From Pseudisothecium myosuroides (taxonomy: Eukaryota > Streptophyta > Bryopsida > Hypnales > Lembophyllaceae), in contig OX637296.1 of the NCBI GenBank assembly GCA_951799445.1, forward strand, positions 25,482,001-25,546,000: a stretch of DNA of 64,000 nucleotides, read 5' to 3'. Below, piece after piece: positions 1-10,925 of this stretch (position 1 is its first letter; each line of letters opens with the position of its first letter). The notes below the pieces were generated by a model, which saw nothing but the letters and a program-made list of their open reading frames with translations, made no database searches and was not told the DNA's origin. The position numbers and the translations under genes are program-made.

Positions 1-1
1 C

Positions 2-3000
2 AACTAGTGTGGAGTAGAAGGCCATTTTTTGCGAGACTGTTATCTGCTGGCCAAAGAAGTGACCCGGAGAGCACAAGCAAGGCAAGCGAATGGGCAAGGA
101 GCGACAAGGCACTATCCTGGACAGCAGTCCACATTTCACGCCAACGTACTGATCAGAGACCCGGCGGGAGACAATTGGAGCAATTGCGATCCGAATGCTG
201 CATGGGATAACTTGATTGCTGCATGGGACCCTATAGGCGACAGCACCCACGCCGCACCGGAATGGTATCAATCACCGAACGGCTACGACGAAGGATCCGG
301 ACGCAACAAGATCGAACCAAACGGCGCGTGGATTATAGACTCTGGTTGCTCTCAGCATGTTAGTGGGGATCCAAGCAAATTTTCTGAACTAGAGATAGCT
401 CCGATCCCAGCGACAGTACAGACCGCTGGTAAACAGACACTGCGAGTAGAGGGCAGAGGCAGTGTTAACCTTGATGACAACAAAGAAATAAAAATTAATG
501 ATGTCTACTTCGTGCCTGGGCTTTCGTTCAACCTGCTTTCCGTCGGAGCAATAACTGACATGGGATTAACAGTTGTGTTCGATAACAAAGAATGTGTTGT
601 ATATCACCGAGCAGATAACATCGTGGGACGTGGGAAACGGGATCCTAAAACAGGTCTATACCGATATATCGTTTCAGATCCTAAGTTCCAAATATGCGCA
701 GTCCCATCACCATCTATCGCATACCTTTGGCATCGACGTCTCGGACACCTCAACTTCCATAGCATTCGCTCCATGGGGACACATTGCATTGCCAAAGGGG
801 TCCCACTCATTACGAGTTCACATGACATGTGCGATAGTTGCGCGGAAGGCAAACAAACACAATTGGCAGCGCTAAAAGAGGCTTCCAGACCGCGGGCTAA
901 GCGTCCTTTGCAGCTGGTCCACTTTGACCTTTGCGGTCAGCTACGTCCTGCTTCCCTGGGAGGTAGTTACTACATTGTTACTTTCACTGATGATTTCTCC
1001 AGATATACGTGGCTATATTTTTTGCGATAGAAATCGAAAACTCTTAAATTCTTCAAACAATTCAAAGTCTCTGTGGAGTTAGAGTTCAGTGCAAAAATCC
1101 AGGTACTTTGAACCAATCGTGGAGGAGAGTACATATCTGGGGAGTTTACACAGCTTTTTCATGAAACGGGAATCCATCATGAAATGACACAAGCATACAC
1201 GCCCCATCAAAATGGAGTCAGCAAATGCAAAAATTGGACCCTGCTGGAGAAAGCCTGCGCCATGATGTTTGAAGCATGTACACCATTATTTTTGTGGGTT
1301 GAAGCGGTGGCCACAGCAAACTACTTAACCAACCGATCCCCCACACGAGCGAACTCCGGGATCAGTCCATTTCAGCAACTCTATAGCACCGTCCCCGAAT
1401 TGCACCATCTTTGCATCTTTGGATGCATTGCGTTTGTCCACGTTCCCAAAGAGCAGCGAACCAAGTTACAAGAGCGCGAAATTAAATGCATATTTGTTGG
1501 CTATTCGGAATGCACCTCAGGGTATCGTCTTTATCATCCCATTTCCCGTACAATCACAGTGAGCAAGGACGTCCAGTTTGCCGAAAATCGCTTTTGGCAC
1601 TCTCCCGACCTTACTCGCTCACCGAGCGTTTCCTTGGAGGCTCTGTCCGACAGCACTGCCGCTCTGGAGGTCATTGATCCAGTCTTCACCCCGCCTTCCC
1701 ACGATCCAACACCCCCCACCGAAGTTGACTCTATCACTCCAGTTGTTCCAAGCATGGGACTCGCTTCTTCACCAGCAATCTCGACCCATGCAGAACCCTT
1801 CTTGTCCGATTTTGCTCCCATCGACGTGGCCTTGCCACCTTCTCCTGTTCCTGCAGAGGACCAGTGAAGCCCTGCTTCCATTGGCGCGGCCCCGCCACCT
1901 TCTCCCGTTCCTGCGGAGGTTCAGCAAAGCCCTGCTTCTGCATCACCCCAGGTACTTTCCGACCTCCCATCTTCCCCTCCCCTTTGCCGCTCTGCTCGAA
2001 CACGCTTCCCCAGCACACGATTAATTGAGTACGCTGCCCACTGTGAGTTTTTTGGTGATATTCAAGCCTGCTTGTCTGCATTTGAGGAACCGATATATCT
2101 AGAAACATACGTTACAGCCTTTGAAGAACCACTATTTTACAAGGACGCTGCTCAAGATCCACGTTGGGTATCCGCCATGCAACAGGAAATGGCTTCCATC
2201 CAAGCTAATCGCACCTGGACATTGGTTGATTTACCACCAGGTCATAGTGCAATTGCCGTGAAGTGGACATATAAATTAAAGTCTGGTTCTGCATCCATTG
2301 CCCCCAAGTATAAGGCGCGTTTGGTGGCCCGTGGCGACCAACAACACTCAGGCTTCGATTTCCAAGAAACATTCTCACCTGTCATTAAATGGTCCACCAT
2401 GTGCACCATTGTCTGCTTGGCCGCCATGTTCAATTGGCCTCTCTACCATCTTGACGTGAAGACAGCATTTTTAAACGAAGACATCAAGGAAACGGTATTT
2501 GTGAAGCAACCTCCTAGATTTATTCAATCCGGAAAGGAACACCTGGTGTGTCGCCTTCATAAGGCCCTTTACGGCCTCAGGCAGTCATCCCGAGCTTGGC
2601 ACCAACGAATCGATGCATACCTTATATCCATTGGTCTCCACCCATGTTCAGCTGATCCAAGCTTATATGTTTGTCAGGATGGTGATTGCGTAGTTTTACA
2701 CGTTATATATGTTGATGACCTCATGCTCACAGGCAATAAACCGCAGAGAATCACTGTCCTGCAGGACCAATTGTGCCGTGAATTTGCAATGACCGTCCTT
2801 GGCTCTCTGTCACTATACCTTGGAGTTGATTTTGTATACAACACTTACGGGATTTTAATGTCCCACAAATGCTACATCGACAAATGCTTGAAGGACATGG
2901 ATCTTATTGATTGTCTGCCTGCTCCAACCCCAATGGAGGCCAACCTTTATGGCAACCTGTCTCTGACAATGGACTCTCCTCTCCTTGACGAACATGGCAT

Positions 3001-3688
3001 TATCTATTACCGAATGGGTGTGGGAAAATTACTTCATGTCACCAACACCCGTCCAGATGTGGCTTTTGCAGTTGGCATTGTTACACGATTTACAGTTGCT
3101 CCTCGAGAAGCCCATCTACAAGCCGTTATCCACATCTTCCGTTACTTACATGGGACCTCTGATCTAGCTATATACTATCCGAGAGGGGGAGAAATTATAC
3201 TGTTTGGATACTCGGATAGTGACTACTTGGGAGATATAGACCAACGACAATCCACATTAGGATATATTATGAACATTGGCACCTCACCGATTTCATGGAA
3301 GAATAAACTGCAGAACGAAATTGCCCAGTCAAGCTCGGAAGCAGAATACAGGGTACTTGCGGAAATCACTAAGGAAGCTATGTGGGTGCGTAACCTGCTT
3401 GAAGAGATCCATTTTCCCATCATGCGCCCCATAACCATTTATTGCGACAATCAAAGCTGCATAAAATTGGCGAAGAATCCAGTGTTTCAAGCACGCACGA
3501 AGCACATTGAAAAGAATTGCCACTTGATTAGAGATCACGTGCAAAAGGGTCGTATTTGTTTGGAGTTTGTGAGATCACAGCAACAAACTGTAGACATTCT
3601 TACCAAGCCCTTGAGCAAGGTACTGTTCCATGAAATGCGCGGTCGATTACAATTAACTTCCTCGACAAAGTTCAAAGGATCAACTTGA
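2..3688 (+). pseudogene. copia gag-pol remnant (zinc knuckle, protease, integrase, RT, RNase H)
   Basis: One frame runs through the whole stretch, broken by only four stops: TAG 5-7, TAG 1028-1030, TGA 1109-1111 and TGA 1865-1867. It opens with the end of a CCHC zinc knuckle (C-GVEG-H-FLRD-C, 8-42), whose first Cys is off-window and whose spacer holds the first stop. The protease signature is WIIDSGCSQHVSGD (about 328-370). The GAG-pre-integrase motif is LWHRRLGHLN (about 725-755). Integrase begins at about 910. RT covers about 2210-2950 and includes YVDDLMLTG. RNase H covers about 3205-3640 and ends with DILTKPLS. Two integrase catalytic positions look lost: the usual Asp before the RGGEY motif is Asn, and the usual Glu in the QNGV-ERKN region is Lys. 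A roughly 60-bp Pro-rich linker is duplicated at about 1818-1940. RT and RNase H are open, but the gene as a whole is dead. Confidence 0.92.
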
Positions 3689-3840
3689 GCTACACAGACA
3701 TGCACCCTCGTGCATGGGGAAGTCATTGCGGTTACCAGTCTGATCCTCAAACGTAGAATCCAACTTGATGTAAGATAAGTTTCCCTTAGCAAATTAGATA
3801 AGATTTCCTTAGTATAATAGAGTAGTGGTTTGAGGGGGAT

Positions 3841-4001
3841 TCTTGGATACATACAAGGAATACAGTCCTCTACTCTTCCTCCGTAGATCAGATGTGTCAG
3901 CATACGGAGTTAGTTAGTCTATCATCATACTGTTGGTTAGGTTGTTAGTAAGGCGTTCTTTCCCCTTTCTGTTCTCCAAGATTTAATCCCGTGTTTCTGC
4001 A
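3841..4001 (+). repeat. probable copia 3' LTR
   Basis: This stretch follows the polypurine tract and ends TCTGCA at 4001, the expected ...CA terminus. The start (TCTTGG) would be a mutated TG. No second LTR is in the window for comparison, so both boundaries are inferred from position only. Confidence 0.4.
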
Positions 4002-4072
4002 ATGAGAAGTCACCTGTGTGGCGGAGAATCATATCGTTGTGTGCATAGACTTTGCAGATCGTAGTGTGAGAA

Positions 4073-5919
4073 TCAATAAGGTATTCTGTTGAGGATCTTG
4101 AATTTTGCCATTTGGTACTTCTCGTATGTGATGATGGAGCAGGACTGCTGTGTCAGAACAAAGTGGGGCGATGCGAAGGTGCTGTACAGGTTACATGGTT
4201 TATAATCACCTGCGTTCAAGTATAACCTTCACTTGACAAGGGAGCCCAACTACTTGGTTACAACTCGCAGGGAAAAAACTGCCTGGTTACAAGGAAATAA
4301 TTCACAGGGAAATAATTTCGCCTCAAGATGACAAGCGCAGTAGGGCTCTATTCTTACATTGTATCTTCTTTGGTTCGGGTGGTTCTCCAAGTGCTTGAGT
4401 TGAGCTCTGCAATCAATATTCCAATATCCAGAACTCATCGTGAGAATTTTGTGCATAGAAGCATCTTAGCAAACAAAGATAGACTTAAGACGAAAAGGAT
4501 GCCCGTTTATGTGGTCCAAGTGTGACAGACATCCTCAGATTTCTCCAATCATGTCTGCATCAAGCATGAAGCGGATTCATTTTCAAATCGGACAGAGCGC
4601 TTACTCTTTGAATTTTTCTTGGCTCCTCTTCAACATCTCCCTCTTGATTTTTTTATCTCGGTCAAATATTTATGCTTTGATCTGCTTCACAATGCAAGTG
4701 TATCAATCGACAATTCTAGGAATAATCTCAGCATCCTCGCTTCTTATATGAAAATTAGTCCCTCACTCTCTCAGTACACTTCCATTTTCTTCCATCAGAC
4801 GCATGTGGTTGTAGTTCTCGATATCCTTTTGGATCCAGTCAATTCTGGCCTTGAACTCCTGCTCTTTCTTCTGCATAGCCAATTGTTCTTGCTATAACCG
4901 AGTATGATTCACAGACAGCTGGATTGCGGTACTCTTCTGCGGTTCCAAGTCTTGATCATCGTAACGGAGCTTGTTGAAAGGCCCAACCTGAAATCACCCA
5001 AAACAATGACGGGTTAGAGGCCGCTTTTGATCTCTCTTTCTACCACTACGCCAATGACCAAGTTCAGCAACCTTGAAAACGACCTATTCGAATTTTGTGT
5101 CGACTATACTAATGGTACTTGCCCTTTCATTCACTGAGAGAAGGTGCATTTTCTGGTCCACATCTCTTTGTAATCTGCACTTCCATTGCTCTTGTCAGTA
5201 TTGCTCAAACTCCATGCTGTTGATCTTCCTGTCATACTCCATGTTGTTGATCTTCCTGTCCTTACTGTTGCGATCCAACCCGAGGACCCAGCCACTTGTG
5301 TAAGACCTCGGAAACTATTCAAATTTATTGTGGGAACCAATCAAATCTATTGCCGAAATAGAAGCATAGAGTGGAAGAGATCCTGTCTTACTCGATTACT
5401 TCTTTGGCTTTCTTCATGGAATCGATATTTGCAAGTTCCCATTGCTCTGCCACCCGTTCAAATTATCATCAGAAGATCTACAATGATGATCGAGCAGTAG
5501 ACACAAATTTCTACTACAGAGTTGAGGCTACTCACAGAATTGTGAAGATTTGAGGCTTCACACTGAATTGCTCCTTGGCTTTCTCTTGTTTGAGTCGGTA
5601 CTCAATCTCGGCTTTCGCTTGCTTGTCCAGGGCTTCCTTATGCACCTGGTATATGACTAGAGCATGAGATTGAGTTGGAGCTCTCATGATAGAACGGCCA
5701 TGAGCGAAACAAGGCTAATCGACTATTACACTGGAATCGGTACATGAAATGAATCAACTGATGGGAGTGAAATCGGTACCGCAATTTTATACTTACAATT
5801 ATCGAGAATCCTTCTCCTCCGTTTTTCCATGTCAAATTGGCATGCTCGCAAAAATTCCCAAGTGCCAAGCACACATTGGAGCCGCAAATGCAACATTCTT
5901 CACTCTCAGTGTCTTCCAT
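4073..5919 (-). pseudogene. broken multi-exon coiled-coil protein gene with a Cys-rich N-terminus
   Basis: I infer eight exons from splice sites and open frames. Exon 1 (5797-5919) starts at ATG, encodes a Cys-rich segment (EECCICGSNVC...FCEH) and ends at donor GTAAGT. Exon 2 (5536-5645) follows CCAG in matching phase and encodes VHKEALDKQAKAEIEY. Exon 3 is about 5392-5463; its acceptor was not found. Exon 4 (5123-5306) ends at a GC donor (GCAAGT) and encodes KDRKINNMEYDRKINSMEF. Exon 5 (4767-4987), exon 6 (4605-4681), exon 7 (4358-4406) and exon 8 (4073-4209) follow. Phases agree for 1-2, 3-4, 4-5 and 6-7, but not for 5-6 or 7-8. In-frame stops lie at 5195-5197 (TGA), 4892-4894 (TAG) and 4670-4672 (TAA). 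The predicted product is highly charged coiled coil of about 320 residues. I do not recognise the family; a flagellar protein is only a guess. Confidence 0.5.
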
Positions 5920-7904
5920 CTAAACCCTAACATGCAATGCAATGCGGGTCTTCCATTTAAACCCTAAGAGCTTCTCCACTGCCCACTCAAACTGCCCCGT
6001 AACCGGGTACTGTGGCGTGAATGCGTAGCTTTTGAGCTCCACCGCGCAGCCGCTACAGGCTTTCCAGGTTTCGGGGGGTAACGCTACATGCTTGCGTCCA
6101 CGGTATTTTCACGGTGTTTTGAGAGAACGCAATAGTTCACGCAACGACTCAAATCGTTTGACTTTGCAAAAATCATTCCCTTTCATGCGCAGAGATCCGT
6201 TTTCCAACCACTACCGCTTGTCCTTCTACTGGTCCTCCTTTACCAAAAGTTGTGACAAAGAGTTCAAAGGGAAAAATTACACTGCTTGTGATGGGATTCA
6301 TGAACAAGGAATCTTGAATCAGGTTACAGCAATGTAGACATCCCATGATAGCATGCTGAGGGAGCTCAAATGTTCGGGTATGATCTCTGTTTTTTCTTTA
6401 TTTATTATCTCAGTCACTTAGTTTGTTTGCTTCGATATGCATGGTCTGAAACTTAATTTTTACAATGCTGCGTACGATAAGTGCGTTTTGTCTCATACCT
6501 GTTAAAAGTAAGAAACTGAAGCTGTGCGTACAAGATTTCATTTTATTAAGGTATTAGGGATATCTCAATTTCTGTTCAAGAATTCTGTAAATTCTCTTTG
6601 TCTGGGTCTGAATTAATTAATTTACTTATATTTGAAGCAAGCAGATGGCTATTTTCAAAATTACGCGATAGAAAGATGAGCTTCGGCATATGCTTTGTGG
6701 CATTTAAAACGAGAGAACCATTTTGCATCTTCTGCAGATCTGTTTGACTGCAATCCATGCACTGACTACTTATACTTCGGACTTCCACAGTTGTTGATTG
6801 CCAATGGTAAGAGTAGAGATCTCTTGTAAACGTTCCAAACTAAGTAGATTGCTTTTGAAATCCGCCATAGTTGCATGGGAGTTGCTTCAAATGCTCCAAA
6901 TAGGGTAAGAGGGAGCGCCGGAAGAAAGACCGGGCAATCACAACAACTCTAAACTGCAAACTACCGTCTATGGTGACATCAATGATGACGGCAACAAAGT
7001 TAGATAAGGTTTTGAAGAGGCATGAAGCGTGCATGAGAACCGGGGAGCTTCCTCAACGAGCCACGCAACTACAAGCTTCAAAAGCAATATCACGGTTGCT
7101 ATCACGTGCATGCGGTGGAGTTGCTCTAACGTTGCAATGCAATTGCCTCTGACACGGCGTACCTTCACATGCAATTCCTTTCCGTTCAAGAAATTCAGCA
7201 CAATTGGAGGCACTTTTTGCTTAAAAAAATATTTTTGTAGTATTGGCAACTGAAAATCATGAATTTAAAAAAAAAATAGATTTTTTGGATAAGGCATCTA
7301 TTTTCTGTGAATTTTCAAAGTAGAATATTGTAGGGCACCCCAAACCGCACTCTAGTAAAGCTACCTAGATTTTGACACGGTAATCTAAAAAAATTAGCAA
7401 GCACCAACTACAATCAAACCCTAAATACCTCAATCCTTTTTTGAATTTTTGCACATTTTTGCTTATATCTTTATACAGAATTATCATTTACTAGAATTCC
7501 ATAAATCTGGTCATTAAGGAAGGTTGTCTTTTCTAGATTCAAGTATTACATTGGATGAATGAGAAGTTGGTTGAATCAAATAGTGCCTTGAAGCCCTCTG
7601 TTCATTGTCCAGAATATGGACAATCAAAGCGCTTCAGGGTTAAGCATTGGCACAATTTTGAAGCACTTTTGGGGACACTTTAAGAGGAATCTATAATAAA
7701 ACAATTGGTACACGGACGGGAATTGGTGCTCCTACCTTATACCCTCAAATACACGGAAATGCTTTTTCTTGCAGGTAGAGAATCTACATACTTTCAAATT
7801 TATTTATTTAATTAAATCCTAAAAATTTTCTGTGACTTTGCCCCCATTCTTGTAGTTGTACATATTTTCAGGGAAAACAAGCTAGGCCTTTGAAATTGAA
7901 AAAT
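5920..7904. other. intergenic DNA without a supported gene
   Basis: The first 400 bases are upstream of the coiled-coil gene and may hold its promoter, but no clear TATA box was seen. A mixed-composition block at about 6840-7200 has short open frames on both strands without any recognisable domain. From 7200 onward the DNA is AT-rich, with nothing I can assign. Confidence 0.5.
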
Positions 7905-8159
7905 CATTAGAAGAGATTTGAGGGCTGCGAAGGGCCGTTTCAGGCTATTCCCACAGCCGGGAACAGTCCGAATATAAAAATAATATAAAAAAATTAATTA
8001 ATTAATTTAAAATTTTAAAATATTTAAAAAATTAATTTTTTATTATTTTCTAACGTGGCATAGTCTTGGCCACGTCAGATTATTGTTCCCAGGGCGTTCC
8101 TAGGGTTTCCAGAGCCTGATAACTTGCAGGCTCTTGGAGCCCTCAAATTTCTTCTAATG
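7905..8159. mobile_element. small inverted-repeat element (MITE-like)
   Basis: The left end CATTAGAAGAGATTTGAGGG is repeated inverted at 8138-8159 (CCCTCAAATTTCTTCTAATG) with a single mismatch over 22 bp. The inner flanks also match weakly in inverted orientation (CAGGCT... and GGGAACA...). The core is almost pure A/T (7975-8030). No coding capacity exists. A target-site duplication was not identified, so the superfamily is open. Confidence 0.6.
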
Positions 8160-8879
8160 TACAAGCCACAATAGGCCGTTTCTAGTTGTAATATGCAAAA
8201 GGATTTAAGGTAGTTTGCTCTTAAAGCGACCTTTCAAGAAAGATTGCATTTGGGGGGAAGCTCAACTCCTTGAAACAGTTTCCAGTAAATTTTTGTAGGA
8301 AGAAAATGGAAATTGACTTCAAACTCAAGTTTTTTTTTTTTTGACCTTTGTAGAATTAGTTACAAATTTTTGAAGTTGAAACGTAGTGGTCACTAAAAGC
8401 GACCCCCTTCCAAAATGTACACTATTAGTACATTGAAGAAAGCAAGATGTACCTCTAGGTTAGACGTCGCTTTCCATTCATGGTCGCGTTTAGAGCACCC
8501 TACCTTATGCCACCTCTTTTAGTTAAAAACATTTTGGCTTGGGAAATATTCATGGTTATGTTTTTCACGCACTTTGGTTCCTGTATGGCATAATGTTTGA
8601 CAAAGTTTTTATCAATGAAGGATTTGTAAAGAGTCTTTACAACTATGTTTTTTTTCTTGAATGTAATGAAGGATCCTCTTGAAGGTCTCTTTATAAAATT
8701 TGATAGTATGAATTCTATAATTTAGCATGGAGGTCACCCCGATGGTGGTCAACAAAAGAAAGGTGTTGGAAGGAGACACTTGGTAAGTTTACAATACATA
8801 AATCAACTTTTCAATTTTACCAAAGCAGGTTGGTGTGTGTATTAACCCCAAAAGGACCAAGCTGCGTTTTTTGGCAACA
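8160..8879. other. AT-rich DNA, nothing recognised
   Basis: No open frame of note, no repeat shared with the rest of the window, and no RNA gene was seen. Confidence 0.5.
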
Positions 8880-8881
8880 TA

Positions 8882-9087
8882 CAATAGAACCTTTCTTAGT
8901 GCATACTCTTTTAGTGTATAATATGTAGTAAGAGAGGTTGTATCTTGAAGCATTTATTTGTGAACAGTAGTTGGAGGCCCCATAGTGATAGGCCATGTTA
9001 GCCAAAATTAAGTACAAAACCTTTCCAACTGCATAAACCTCTTTTAGTGCATAGTCCCGGCACTATGCACTAAGAGAGGTTCTACTG
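8882..9087. mobile_element. pogo/Emigrant-like MITE with TA target-site duplication
   Basis: The ends are inverted repeats: CAATAGAACCTTTCTTAGTG on the left, and on the right the complement of CAGTAGAACCTCTCTTAGTG. TA flanks both sides (8880-8881 and 9088-9089). The terminal CAGTAGAACCTCT resembles what I remember of Emigrant-type (pogo, Tc1/mariner) MITEs. An inner hairpin at about 9035-9081 repeats the same motif (CCTCTTTTAGTGCATAGT). At 206 bp it is non-coding. Confidence 0.72.
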
Positions 9088-9366
9088 TAGGTCTGTAGCG
9101 ATTTTGGGCAACTAAGTACAAAATAAATATTTATTTTTTTCTTTTGAATTTTTCACACAACATGGGGACAAGTTTTTTCTTTAAGAACCAACAATTTTCA
9201 TAACTTTGACTTCATGGTAAGAAAATTTTTGTATAATATGTAGTTTTTTTCCTAGACGAGGCAGTTCTAGTAAATCAAAAAAATCATTTTTTTCAAAAAG
9301 AAATTGAAATTAGTTTTCTAGATTTATATATATGTAGAAAAATTTGAATCATTCCATTTTGATTAA

Positions 9367-9720
9367 CCCCTAAATGCCCAAGGGGGGGGCTTCAAAACTG
9401 GGCAGAAACGATAGTTTTCTTAGAAAAAAAACAGAACATTTTAAACATTTTTTTTGAAAATTTGACCATTGGATCTTGTGCACACTGTACTGCATTACTT
9501 ACTTTGAAATTTTCAAGTATTTTCATCATACGAATCTTTGGTAAATTGGGTCTAAAGTTCAATTTTAGCCCATTTTCCTCCATTTCCGTAATGGGCAGCT
9601 TGCATTTGAATGCCAATAGCTTCCTCAAATGATTTTGGAATCCTAGCATTTTTGGGCTCACACCTTCAGCATAAAGTTCAAAGTATTTACAAAAAAAATG
9701 GGATGCAATTGAATACTTGT
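9367..9720. mobile_element. left end of a TTAA-flanked (piggyBac-like) non-autonomous element
   Basis: TTAA (9363-9366) is followed by CCCCTAAATGCCCAAGG, the same terminus as the complete copies at 15.9 kb and 45.4 kb. The next 100 bases also follow their sub-terminal pattern (aaaactg..., then a GGATCTTG block). No right end was found, so the copy is truncated; the end given here is arbitrary. Confidence 0.5.
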
Positions 9721-10925
9721 GCTATTTTTGATAGGCTTTGCAATAGCAAAGCCTCAGATTGTGAGTGACAATTTCCAAGTTCCCTTATCCAATCACCTAG
9801 TCCTGGCAGTCTTGGGCCCAGCATGTGCTGAACCCTTGTGTGTCAGACTTCTAGCTTACACATACCCTGACTACCAATAAGTCACGCGGCTCCCGCTTGC
9901 AAAAATTGGCTCTCCACCATCCGCCATGCCTCCGCCCACCTAGCAAGACTAGGCCATTGGTTTTTTGAAAACGTCCTGTGGCTTCCCCCGCGCCATTGCC
10001 GTTTCAGACTTTCCGCCCACGGCCCCACACAATTTGACCACTATTGGGCACACCTGCCGCCAACTCCAACGCTACAATCAGAGCACTACGCTCGGCCTCA
10101 CGCTCGGCCTCACATTGAAGTGGCCGTCCCTTGCTGCGGCAGGCCGCTCTAGGTCACCCGGTGCCACCCTTCCCTCCTTTTGGCCTCTAGCCTTTATTCC
10201 AGGATAAGCGCTGGAAGGCCACACCATCAACCATTAGTTCAAATTTCAAGATGTGGGATGAGGGAGGTCAAAAAATATGCTTGTAACCATTTTTTCTATG
10301 TCAATGAACGCAACTTCCATATTCTCTTCTTCAATCTAAAATAAAATAGCCTAGAAATAACGTACACCTATAACCCAAAAAAAAAGGAAAGCACTAAGCC
10401 AAAAAAATGTGAAGCAAGAATCCAAACACAAAGGTGTGGCTCAAAGCAATAAAGAAATGCAAAGACCAAATTCCAAATAAATTAATAAGAAAAAGCAAAA
10501 AAAAAATAATCACCAAAGTAAAAAGAGAAATAAAATCAAAGCCAAAAATAATTTGTAAAGAAATAATGAAATGAAAAATATATAGGAAAAAACACAAAAA
10601 ATTAAAAAACTCGGAGCACAAAATAAAGGTAATTTCCAAAGCCAAAGAGTAATGTAAATACAAAATCACAAAAAGAAATGTAAAATAAGTAGCACAAAAA
10701 AATTCCAAAGACCAAATCTTTGGCAAAAAATATAAACCCAAAGCCAATAAACAGAAATACCCACAAGCACCCTTTCCCCAAACACTAAATACAAAGCAAA
10801 GAGAAATGTAAAAACCGTCGCCAAGAAGACGGGCAAACTACTCACACAAACATAGAGGGTCAAGAAAAATAAAACTTGTTGTCACTTAGAATGTGCCACT
10901 ACTGTGGTGTACATTCTTGTAGCAC
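9721..10925. other. GC-richer block followed by purine-rich simple sequence
   Basis: Bases 9780-10210 are clearly richer in G+C than their surroundings but contain no domain I recognise; the 80-codon frame at 9965-10207 on the + strand lacks supporting features. Bases 10380-10870 are degenerate A-rich simple sequence of the type AAAGCCAAA/AAAGACCAAATT. The long Phe/Leu-rich frame on the - strand there is a by-product of that composition. Confidence 0.5.

Larger units (their letters stand above)
1..4001 (+). mobile_element. Ty1/copia LTR retrotransposon, 3' part, decayed
   Basis: The domain order zinc knuckle, protease, integrase, reverse transcriptase, RNase H is that of Ty1/copia. The 5' LTR, primer-binding site and most of gag lie outside the window. 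A purine tract (TGAGGGGGAT) at 3831-3840 precedes a probable 3' LTR. The + strand is the coding strand. The element ends about 70 bp from the last exon of the broken coiled-coil gene that follows. A target-site duplication cannot be checked because the 5' end is missing. Confidence 0.9.

Noticed and set aside
10394..10747. 117-codon hydrophobic frame on the - strand resembling a membrane protein
   Set aside because: It reads through degenerate AAAGCCAAA simple sequence; the Phe/Leu/Ile content follows from base composition.
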